DNA from: Lacticaseibacillus manihotivorans DSM 13343 = JCM 12514
GTDB lineage: Bacteria; Bacillota; Bacilli; Lactobacillales; Lactobacillaceae
DNA length: 41,561 nt
Assembly (NCBI RefSeq): GCF_001435035.1
Contig: NZ_AZEU01000295.1
Span: forward strand, 4,399-45,959
Direction: 5' to 3'
Under the pieces are notes generated by a model that saw only the letters and a list, made by a program, of their open reading frames with translations, was not told where the DNA came from and did not search any database. A program made the position numbers and the translations under genes. Below, one piece after another: positions 15,772 through 22,478 of this stretch; within the stretch, counting starts at the first letter, position 1; every line of letters starts with the position of its first letter.

Positions 15772-15807
15772 AAAAAACGAGGCGGCTGAACTTCAGCGGT
15801 CTCGTTT
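15772..15807 (-). terminator. Terminator of the HTH-DUF3800 gene
   Basis: AAACGAG (15775-15781) with CTCGTTT (15801-15807), and inner GCTGAA/TTCAGC. A T run follows on the minus strand. Confidence 0.85.
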
Positions 15808-15820
15808 CATTGTGATGCGG

Positions 15821-18001
15821 TTAACGCGCAGTGGCCAACAAGTTGACAATATTATTCAACGCGTCTTGGGCGATTTGCATCGCATCTGGATCTAATTCAA
15901 AGTTTGGTAAGGTTTCGTCGTTGTAGTGCAACAAGGCGGCAGCGCGAGCGACCATATCATACCAAGTTTGGAAAGGCATTTTGTTGATGGCACCGCTGAT
16001 GGCACTTGGGCACACTTGCAACAACTGGTTGACGACTAATTTCGCTTGCGTCAAGGTTTCATCAGGCACTTGCGATAAACTGGTGGCTTTGTTGGCTAAA
16101 CGGAATAAGCGTTCAGCGGCGACCAATACTGGGTTTTTAAAGCCGGCTTGTTGTTTGACCACAGAACGATCGTCCAACATATATTTTTGCAAACCGATCA
16201 TGGAGAATAAAGTGATTTGATCGCCGATTTGACTGCCGAGATCTTCCAAGCGGGTGATCCCGCATTCAGCCAATTGTTCTTTGGTGAAGGTCAATGCGGC
16301 GTGAGCAGAGAAATCAGAATATTGAATCCCGATGGTCGACTTGGAGTCGCTGGTGCGCAACATGAACATCACGTCTTTGCCGCTTTGTGCTTTGACATAA
16401 GCGTTCAACATCCGCGCAGCCACGGCTAATTGTTCATCTTCAAACTCGTTGCGCCGATCCAAAGCGATGCGTACTTTGTTTGGTAAGTAATCCAAGGTGT
16501 TTAACACGCGTAAAATCGTGGCTAAGTATGGATACCAGATCCCAAAGCCTAAGGCGAAATTACCCATATCGGATTGTGGGGAATAAGTGACAAAGTTTTG
16601 CGCTTGGTCGCCGTGGGCTTGCGTCAACATGGCAGCAATTTGGTCATGGCTCTTACCGCGGGCTTTGACTTCATCGCCTGGTTGCCAACCAAATGGATAC
16701 AAAGTGTTGGAGAATTGATCTAAGGCGTGTTCGTTGTCTTGATCGACTAAAGTTGCGCCGATAAACATGTTGCGTTGATAATCATTGCCATGCACAAACG
16801 ATTCATCGATGAACAATTGCAACGTTTGCGGATTTTTCTTAGGTTCTGCAGCTTTGGCTTCATCCACTTGCACTGGCGTTTCTTTTGCTGGCGCTTCAGT
16901 TTTTACTGTTTCCGGATTTGGCTCAGGTTTTACTGATGCATTCGGCTTGGTAGGTTCTGGTTGCGCAGCAGGTTTAGCTGGGGCCACTTTTGGTTCAGCC
17001 GCTTTAGTTTGTGGTTGAGGTTGGGCCACTGGTTTAGCTGGAGTTGCTTTTGGTGTCACAGGTTTTTCTGCAACGGCTGTTTTTTCAGGCTTGGTTTCTG
17101 TTTTTGACGCAGTGGCTTTTGGTTGTTGCACGGCTGGTGTTTGCGCTTTGCGATGGGCAGGCACTTGGGCAGTTGGATTCATGCTGCCAACACCAGCTTG
17201 AGATAATTGTTCAGCGCGGGCTTCAACTGCTGCGGCTTGGGCTAAACGTTCGGCTTCATGTTCGGCTTCAGTTTGAATTGGGGCGCCATCGATTTGATGA
17301 ATGGTAAAGCGCGCTGGTTTTTGTTTGCGTACCACTTTTTTCGGTTGCGCTTGAGTTGTTGTTGGCTTGGCAACAGGCTTAACCGATTGTTCAGCGGTTT
17401 TAGCGGTAGTTTTGACATTGGTTTGCTTGGTATTGGCCTTGTTCGTGGCTTTTTTAGCTTGGTTTTTGGCAACTGGTTGGTTAGTTGTCGATTTGGCCGA
17501 CACCTTTTTGGCGGGTTGCTTGGTAGCCGGTTGCTTCGATGCATTTTGCTTGGCCGGTGCTTGTTTAGCATTGCTTGGCTGAGCAGTTGCGGCTTTGGCA
17601 CTGGTTTTAGCCGGTGTGGCTTTTTTAGCTGGCTTTTCGGCAACTTTCTTTGCAGGTTGTTTCTTCGCTGTTTTCTTTGCGGCAGCTTTTTCAGCTAATT
17701 CTTTATGGTTACGCTTTGCTGGGGTGATTTTTTTAGCAGTGGTTTTTGCTGGCGCAGTTTTTTTGGCGGATTCAGCGGGCTTTGCTGCTTGAGGTAATTC
17801 ACCAGGCTTGGTGGCAATGATGCTTTCGTGTTCATCGATGAAGCGATTGATCTTAAACATCACCGCAGTACTCATTTTGGCATCTTTTAAGACTTTGCGC
17901 ATGCTGACCGGAGAGATCCCGATTTGCTTTGCGGCTTGCGTCACACTTAAATGCTCGGCGCTCATAATTTGTTTCAAATGGAAGGCAGTGCTGCCATTCA
18001 T
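15821..18001 (-). CDS. HTH protein with histone-H1-like linker and DUF3800-like domain
   Basis: A 726-residue protein of three parts. Residues 1-60 contain a helix-turn-helix-like segment (VTQAAKQIGISPVSMRKVLK). Residues about 62-390 are low-complexity Lys/Ala/Pro/Thr/Gln, with repeated PAKK and AKK units like bacterial histone-H1-type tails; basic until about 230, then Glu-containing. Residues about 392-580 resemble DUF3800 (RNase H-like fold): LFIDES at 396-401, KARGKSH at 446-452, RIALDRRNEFEDE at 511-523, and IQYSDFSAHAAL at 559-570. A helical tail follows. It probably binds nucleic acid and may cut it. The gene is single, with its own GGAGGA site and terminator. The family assignment of the C-terminal domain is from pattern only. 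Confidence 0.75.
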   Translation of the reverse strand: MNGSTAFHLKQIMSAEHLSVTQAAKQIGISPVSMRKVLKDAKMSTAVMFKINRFIDEHESIIATKPGELPQAAKPAESAKKTAPAKTTAKKITPAKRNHKELAEKAAAKKTAKKQPAKKVAEKPAKKATPAKTSAKAATAQPSNAKQAPAKQNASKQPATKQPAKKVSAKSTTNQPVAKNQAKKATNKANTKQTNVKTTAKTAEQSVKPVAKPTTTQAQPKKVVRKQKPARFTIHQIDGAPIQTEAEHEAERLAQAAAVEARAEQLSQAGVGSMNPTAQVPAHRKAQTPAVQQPKATASKTETKPEKTAVAEKPVTPKATPAKPVAQPQPQTKAAEPKVAPAKPAAQPEPTKPNASVKPEPNPETVKTEAPAKETPVQVDEAKAAEPKKNPQTLQLFIDESFVHGNDYQRNMFIGATLVDQDNEHALDQFSNTLYPFGWQPGDEVKARGKSHDQIAAMLTQAHGDQAQNFVTYSPQSDMGNFALGFGIWYPYLATILRVLNTLDYLPNKVRIALDRRNEFEDEQLAVAARMLNAYVKAQSGKDVMFMLRTSDSKSTIGIQYSDFSAHAALTFTKEQLAECGITRLEDLGSQIGDQITLFSMIGLQKYMLDDRSVVKQQAGFKNPVLVAAERLFRLANKATSLSQVPDETLTQAKLVVNQLLQVCPSAISGAINKMPFQTWYDMVARAAALLHYNDETLPNFELDPDAMQIAQDALNNIVNLLATAR

Positions 18002-18169
18002 AGATTGTTCCTCCTATATGGCACAACAAAAAAACTGTGCAATGGTTTTTATCGGAGTCAAAAATGGTGCTGGTACGCCGCGCGCTATGGCAGTGTCCCG
18101 CGACCAAAAACAAGAGCTTGACGAAAGCATTTGCCGCGCTCAATTGTTGGCTCTTGTTAAGAGTACAAC
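18002..18169. promoter_or_regulatory. Upstream region of the HTH-DUF3800 gene with inverted repeats
   Basis: It holds AACAAGAGC (18109-18117) facing GCTCTTGTT (18150-18158), a perfect 9-bp inverted repeat spaced by 32 bp, and a short hairpin GCACA/TGTGC near 18019-18038. It must contain the promoter for the minus-strand gene, but no clear hexamers were found. No gene is seen. Confidence 0.35.
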
Positions 18170-18207
18170 AAAACCCGTCACTTTGCAGAAAAAAGTGACG
18201 GGTTTTT
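18170..18207. terminator. Terminator of the LysR gene
   Basis: AAAACCCGTCACTTT (18170-18184) pairs perfectly with AAAGTGACGGGTTTT (18192-18206), immediately beyond the LysR stop on the minus strand. Confidence 0.85.
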
Positions 18208-18215
18208 GGAAACAA

Positions 18216-19139
18216 TCATTCAGAAATTTCGTGATAGTGTTGAATCGCTAAGTCAATGAAAGCTTGGATCGGAGACGTTAAGTGGCGTTCTTGGTTATAA
18301 ACGATTTCCACCGCCGTTTGAAAAGCAGATTCTGCGATCGGCAACACGCAAACGGCTTGATCTTTGAGATAGTGCACAGGCATCGAGTGGGGGATGATGG
18401 TAGTCCCAAGTCCGGCGCAAGCCAGCGCACATGCAGTGGTTAAGTTCGGGGTTTGCAACACGGTGCTTGGCGCAATATGATATTTGGTCAAATAGCCATC
18501 CACATTGCGTTGAAAATCTGATTCTGGTGTTTCGCAAATGAAATCTTGGCCGTTGACAAAAGGTGCGACATTGACGATCGGCAAATCTGGCATCACTTTT
18601 GGCTGCATGCGTTTTGGCAAAATCAAAGCCCCACCATCGTTGTACAAATGTCGATAAGCCAGCGCCGCGTTATAAGCTGGGGTCACGCCGATGTAGACAT
18701 CGAGTTCGCCGTTTTGGACGGCTTGTTGTAATACGGTGGAATCGAGTTCTCGCAATTGAATGCCGACTTGCGGGAAGCGTTGATGGAATAATGGAAGTAG
18801 TTCAGGCAAAACCACTTGGGCTAAACTTGAATTGACGCCGATGGAAATATGGCCATGGGCGTCTTGGGCATAAGTTTGCAGATCATGGCTTAAGGTTTGA
18901 TACGATTGGGCGAGCTGGCGAATTTTGTTGAGATAATATTCGCCGGCGTAAGTCAGCTTCAATGGATGTGCGGTGCGATCGATGAATTCACAGTTGAATT
19001 CTTTTTCCTGCGTGCGGATAATTTTACTGACCGTGGGTTGGGTCATAAATAACTCACTGGCGGTTTGGGAAATGTTCCCTGTGCGCGAGAGACTTTCAAG
19101 AATTTGGATCAGTTGATTTTCGCGGTCAAACAATGCCAT
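18216..19139 (-). CDS. LysR family transcriptional regulator
   Basis: A 307-residue LysR-type regulator. The start at 19139 follows AAAGGGGGC. The N-terminal winged HTH reads GNISQTASELFMTQPTVSKIIRTQEKEF, and the effector-binding domain begins near residue 90 (GHISIGVNSSLAQVVLPELL). It is divergent from the lipoprotein-carbonic anhydrase operon, with a TATGCC-N6-GGCATA palindrome between them. By the usual LysR arrangement it may control that operon and itself. The effector is unknown; zinc, CO2/bicarbonate or another metabolite are guesses. Confidence 0.9.
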   Translation of the reverse strand: MALFDRENQLIQILESLSRTGNISQTASELFMTQPTVSKIIRTQEKEFNCEFIDRTAHPLKLTYAGEYYLNKIRQLAQSYQTLSHDLQTYAQDAHGHISIGVNSSLAQVVLPELLPLFHQRFPQVGIQLRELDSTVLQQAVQNGELDVYIGVTPAYNAALAYRHLYNDGGALILPKRMQPKVMPDLPIVNVAPFVNGQDFICETPESDFQRNVDGYLTKYHIAPSTVLQTPNLTTACALACAGLGTTIIPHSMPVHYLKDQAVCVLPIAESAFQTAVEIVYNQERHLTSPIQAFIDLAIQHYHEISE

Positions 19140-19162
19140 GATCGAGCCCCCTTTTCGTCTAG

Positions 19163-19215
19163 TATGCCGATTTTGGCATAAACCTGCAAGCATTGGCGCA
19201 AATTTTTGGTACAAT
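19163..19215. promoter_or_regulatory. LysR-type operator and extended -10 promoter
   Basis: TATGCC (19163-19168) and GGCATA (19175-19180) form an inverted repeat with a 6-bp centre, in the divergent region next to a lysR gene. TGGTACAAT (19207-19215) is an extended -10 for the lipoprotein gene. Unlike the paralogue at 3222, no Zur box is present. Confidence 0.55.
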
Positions 19216-19238
19216 ATGTTCAGAATCGGAGGATGCCT

Positions 19239-20102
19239 GTGCGAAAATTAAAATGGTTTTTCCTAGTATTAGTGCTGACCCTTGCAGGCTGTGCGGCTAA
19301 GCCTCAGCCCAATCACCGCATGCATGTCGTGACCAGCGTCGATTTTTACGCGGAAGTCGCCAAAGCCGTGGTGGGGACACATGGCACCGTGACCAGCGTG
19401 ATCAATGATCCAGCCGTTGATCCCCATGACTTTGATCCTACCGTGACCACCGGTAAAATGGTTGCCAAAGCGGACTTGGTGTTAGCCAATGGCGCCGGCT
19501 ATGATGCCTGGATGAATAAGTTGACTGCCGCCGAACCATCCGTTTCGACCTTGTCTGCGGCCAAAATCGTCGGCGTCAAAAATGGTCAAAATGAACACAT
19601 TTGGTATACGCCAACGGCCATGCCGAAAATTGCGCGCGCATTGGCGACCAAATTAGGGCGGTTAGATCCAAAACACAAAGCTGACTATCAACAAAATGCC
19701 AAAACCTATATCAAAAAACTGCAACCGCTGATGACTTTGATCGATCAACTCAAGCAAAATGCGGGTGACAAACAAGTCGCGGTTTCTGAGCCAGTGTTTA
19801 ACAATGCCTTAGCTTATATGGACTATCGCGTGGCGAACACGCATTTTGCGCAAGCCGTGGAAGAAGGCAGTGACCCGAGTCCCCAAGACGTGCGCCAACT
19901 CAATCGGCAAATGGCAACTGGTAAAATCGCCTTTTTCGTGGTGAATACCCAAGTGTCCAGCAAAATCGTGGATAACGCGATCACAATGGCAAAAAAATAT
20001 CATATTCCGATTTTACATGTCACTGAAACCTTGCCAAAAGGGTTATCCTATACCAGTTGGATGACCAAACAATATCGTGAATTACAAACCATTCAAAATT
20101 AA
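19239..20102 (+). CDS. Second metal-binding ABC transporter lipoprotein (TroA/ZnuA family)
   Basis: A 287-residue paralogue of the protein at 3222-4097. The GTG at 19239 is taken as start because GGAGG sits six bases upstream; the ATG within GGATG is too close. Lipobox LTLAGC is at about residues 14-19. The same putative ligands occur: DPHDFDP, NEHIWY, VSEPVF and VTETLP. It is followed after 17 bp by an alpha carbonic anhydrase, so it is probably an operon linking metal capture with a zinc enzyme. No permease or ATPase is adjacent. Control is probably by the divergent LysR protein. Confidence 0.88.
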   Translation: MRKLKWFFLVLVLTLAGCAAKPQPNHRMHVVTSVDFYAEVAKAVVGTHGTVTSVINDPAVDPHDFDPTVTTGKMVAKADLVLANGAGYDAWMNKLTAAEPSVSTLSAAKIVGVKNGQNEHIWYTPTAMPKIARALATKLGRLDPKHKADYQQNAKTYIKKLQPLMTLIDQLKQNAGDKQVAVSEPVFNNALAYMDYRVANTHFAQAVEEGSDPSPQDVRQLNRQMATGKIAFFVVNTQVSSKIVDNAITMAKKYHIPILHVTETLPKGLSYTSWMTKQYRELQTIQN

Positions 20103-20119
20103 TTTTAGGAGATGGGATC

Positions 20120-20746
20120 ATGGTTTTAGATTATGGCAAACAAGCGGCTTGGCCCAATGGCTTTGGCGCTCAAGAATCACCGATTGCCTTGCACGATGCC
20201 CAAGTCGTCGCCAATTTGCATTTAGCGGTCACCGCCCCTTATCGCATGCAAACCGAACTGGATGATGGCACCACGATTAAGTTACTCGGTTTAGGCCAAG
20301 TGCAAATCGGCACAAAGGCTTATGACTGTGTCCAAACGCATTTTCATGTGCCAGCTGAGCATGTCATTGATCAACCAGCTGCCTTAGAATTACATTTTGT
20401 TCATCAGAATGCGATTGGACAGTTGTGTGTGGTGGCGGTTTTGTTTACCAAAGGCGCTGAAAATCCGCTTATCCAGCAAGTAATCGACGACTTTGCACCC
20501 GGCACCCAACATGCGGAAGCCATCGATTTATCGGCTTTAATGCCAACTGCTGGTAAGGTTTACCATTATCTGGGTTCATTGACCACGCCGCCATTAACGG
20601 AAGGCGTCGAGTGGTATGTGATCCAACCCAAACACGCGACCGTTTCCGCTGAGCAAGCGGCATGGTTTGTCCATCAATTTGGCACTAATAATCGTGATCT
20701 ACAACCGCGCAACGATCGCGTGATCCAGTGTTTTGATCTCGAGTAA
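20120..20746 (+). CDS. Alpha-class carbonic anhydrase, apparently cytoplasmic
   Basis: A 208-residue alpha carbonic anhydrase (PF00194), converting CO2 and water to bicarbonate. Zinc ligands are seen in QTHFHVP (two His) and ALELHFVH (third His). Other family motifs are WPNGFGAQESPIAL near the N-terminus, YLGSLTTPPLTEGVEW and NNRDLQPRND near the end. The protein is slightly shorter than usual and has no signal peptide, whereas bacterial alpha enzymes are mostly exported. Bicarbonate is a substrate of CarAB, also in this window, but no operon link exists. Confidence 0.9.
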   Translation: MVLDYGKQAAWPNGFGAQESPIALHDAQVVANLHLAVTAPYRMQTELDDGTTIKLLGLGQVQIGTKAYDCVQTHFHVPAEHVIDQPAALELHFVHQNAIGQLCVVAVLFTKGAENPLIQQVIDDFAPGTQHAEAIDLSALMPTAGKVYHYLGSLTTPPLTEGVEWYVIQPKHATVSAEQAAWFVHQFGTNNRDLQPRNDRVIQCFDLE

Positions 20747-20749
20747 CAC

Positions 20750-20794
20750 AAAAAAGCTTGTGACTTCCTAATACGGAAATTCACAAGCTTTTTT
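20750..20794. terminator. Bidirectional terminator
   Basis: AAAAAAGCTTGTGA (20750-20763) pairs perfectly with TCACAAGCTTTTTT (20781-20794), between the convergent carbonic anhydrase and alarmone synthetase genes. Confidence 0.9.
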
Positions 20795-20838
20795 GACGGC
20801 AATTGGAATGCTTGGTATGCTGACAAGATAGCAAACCA

Positions 20839-21450
20839 CTATTTTTGATCAGATAAGGCGTGAAAAATAGCCTGCATACCAAGTTCCATATGATCCATTT
20901 CATCAGCGTATTGATGCAGTTGTGCCGCATAGTGCGCGACAGTGTCTGCGTCAACATCGGTTTTATAGCGCAGTTTGTGTTCCAAGCTGGCCCAAGTATC
21001 CATGCCGACCGTGCGCAGTTGAATTTCGACTGGGGTGTTTTTAACGCCTTTGGCTTGAAAAACCGGAACGGATACCACTAGGTGCAAACTGCGATAACCA
21101 GATGCTTTTGGGGTCTTGATGGAATCTTTTTGCCGGATCAAGGTGATATCTGACTGCGCGAGTAAATTCTCTGCGACTGTATACACATCAGCTTGGTAGT
21201 TGCAGATCACGCGAATGCCGCCGATATCATAAATATGATCATGAATACTGGCAAACGTCAGCGGCAGATCATGTGCTTTGACTTTGCGAAACAAGCTGCG
21301 CGCGTCTTTCATTCGGGCTTCCATGTGGTGGATTGGGTTATGGGCATTGTGCAGTTGATAATCGGCATCGAGGTTTTCGAGCTTAGTGCCCACCTCATTG
21401 ACAGCGGCTTGGCATAGTTGGTAGTAGCTGACAAAATCCGTTAAGTCCAT
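20839..21450 (-). CDS. Small alarmone synthetase (RelQ/RelP-like GTP pyrophosphokinase)
   Basis: A 203-residue synthetase-only protein making (p)ppGpp from ATP and GTP/GDP. Synthetase motifs: NPIHHMEARMKD, IYDIGGIRVICNY, KTPKASGYRSLHLVV, and VEIQLRTVGMDTWASLEHKLRYK. There is no hydrolase or TGS/ACT region, and the length matches YjbM/YwaC (about 210). No ribosome site precedes the ATG at 21450, but the start overlaps the end of a small upstream frame (21441-21536) that does have GGAGG, suggesting coupling or a frameshift. RelQ versus RelP is not resolved. Confidence 0.88.
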   Translation of the reverse strand: MDLTDFVSYYQLCQAAVNEVGTKLENLDADYQLHNAHNPIHHMEARMKDARSLFRKVKAHDLPLTFASIHDHIYDIGGIRVICNYQADVYTVAENLLAQSDITLIRQKDSIKTPKASGYRSLHLVVSVPVFQAKGVKNTPVEIQLRTVGMDTWASLEHKLRYKTDVDADTVAHYAAQLHQYADEMDHMELGMQAIFHALSDQK

Positions 21451-21536
21451 TTGCAGTTCTGGTGGGCAAAGCGGTTGAGCTCTTCTTGCGTTTGGAGCAA
21501 ATTGGGTAAGTTGGGACGTTGTAAGATCAAGGGCAT
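21441..21536 (-). CDS. Small upstream frame overlapping the alarmone synthetase start
   Basis: A 31-residue frame beginning MPLILQRPNLPNLLQTQEEL, with a strong GGAGGA site. It stops 10 bp inside the next gene, so the downstream ATG lies within its end. Options are a leader peptide giving translational coupling, or the true N-terminus of the synthetase separated by a one-base shift near 21451-21460. Its Leu/Asn/Gln composition is coding-like. Confidence 0.45.
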   Translation of the reverse strand: MPLILQRPNLPNLLQTQEELNRFAHQNCKWT

Positions 21537-21702
21537 TCCTCCATGCCGATATTGTACCACCGGTATGCCAATAAAAATATTAGTCATTATTAATTAAAAA
21601 TTATTCAAGCATATGTGTCAAAAGCGTACATCGAAAGTTCGTCGCCGAGATTCGTAAGATATCGGAAAATAATTTTTGTTTCTTAAGCAAAATAAGAATG
21701 GT
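21537..21702. other. AT-rich divergent intergenic region
   Basis: No gene is seen. It should carry the promoter of the minus-strand alarmone synthetase unit; no convincing hexamers were resolved. Confidence 0.3.
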
Positions 21703-21746
21703 TACAAATTAAGAAATTTGTACAAGGGTCGCGTTAGTAGGATAAT
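21703..21746 (+). promoter_or_regulatory. Promoter with overlapping palindromic operator
   Basis: TTGTAC (21718-21723), a 17-bp spacer and GATAAT (21741-21746). A perfect 20-bp palindrome, TACAAATT-AAGA-AATTTGTA (21703-21722), overlaps the -35, suggesting repression of the EAL and NADH oxidase genes downstream. Confidence 0.6.
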
Positions 21747-21784
21747 GGTATTAAGAATTGATGACATAAATAAGGAGCTTGGCG

Positions 21785-22465
21785 ATGTATCGGTACTTCA
21801 TCCAACCCCAATTGAATCGGATCAATAATACCTTGATCGGCTATGAGTTGTTGATGAAGACTTACACCGAAAATGGGTGGCGGCCTCCAGTCAGCTTTAG
21901 TGCCATTCCAGCACACACAGTCGCAGATGTTTTAGTGGCCACAACGAGTAAATTGGCATTAAAAATTCCATCAGTTTCAGTGAATCTCAATCGCACGCAA
22001 CTGCTTGATGATGAGGTTAATAGTGCCTTGATCAAAGCGCAGAACTTTTTGCGTCCCGTTAAGTTGGTGGTGGAGCTCACTGAAGAGCCGAGTGATAAAC
22101 ACATCACTTTTGACTTATTGGAACCGCAAATCAAACGTTATTTGGCCCGGGGGATGGAATTAAGTCTCGACGATGTGGATTCAGGGGATAATGATTTCAG
22201 CCATGTCAAAGGTCTATTGCCTTATGCGTCTGAAATCAAATTTGCCTTGCAGAACTTTGATGAAAGTTTGGAAGATCCGGTACTTCATCAACGTGTCGAA
22301 TTCTGGCAAAATTTGGCGCATCAACGCAATTTACGCTTCATTTTAGAAGGCATTGAAGACACTCATGATGATGTGGTTGCCGATGAATTACGCATTGATT
22401 TGCGCCAAGGGTATTTTTACGGCAAGCCACACTTGTTGCGCTTAGCCCCTGATGATCCAGCATAA
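21785..22465 (+). CDS. Stand-alone EAL domain protein with conserved catalytic motifs
   Basis: A 226-residue single-domain EAL protein, predicted cyclic-di-GMP phosphodiesterase. The ATG at 21785 follows AAGGAG at 7 bp. Motifs are better kept than in the other two EAL proteins here: GYELLMK, SVNLNRT, LVVELTEEP, LSLDDVDSGDND, IKFALQNF, ILEGIEDTHDD and QGYFYGKP. The DDFG motif is DDVDSG. There is no sensor or membrane region. It is followed by NADH oxidase 13 bp downstream and probably cotranscribed, so its expression may follow redox or oxygen state. Confidence 0.87.
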   Translation: MYRYFIQPQLNRINNTLIGYELLMKTYTENGWRPPVSFSAIPAHTVADVLVATTSKLALKIPSVSVNLNRTQLLDDEVNSALIKAQNFLRPVKLVVELTEEPSDKHITFDLLEPQIKRYLARGMELSLDDVDSGDNDFSHVKGLLPYASEIKFALQNFDESLEDPVLHQRVEFWQNLAHQRNLRFILEGIEDTHDDVVADELRIDLRQGYFYGKPHLLRLAPDDPA

Positions 22466-22478
22466 GGAGGACAAGAAA

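Noticed and set aside
17242-17698. Long open frames on either strand within the HTH-DUF3800 gene
   Set aside because: They are products of the repetitive Lys/Ala codons of the linker; only the 726-residue frame has conserved domains and a ribosome site at its start.
17853-18215. 120-codon frame on the minus strand between lysR and the HTH-DUF3800 gene
   Set aside because: It covers a terminator and the start of a well-supported gene, and has no ribosome site or recognisable motif.
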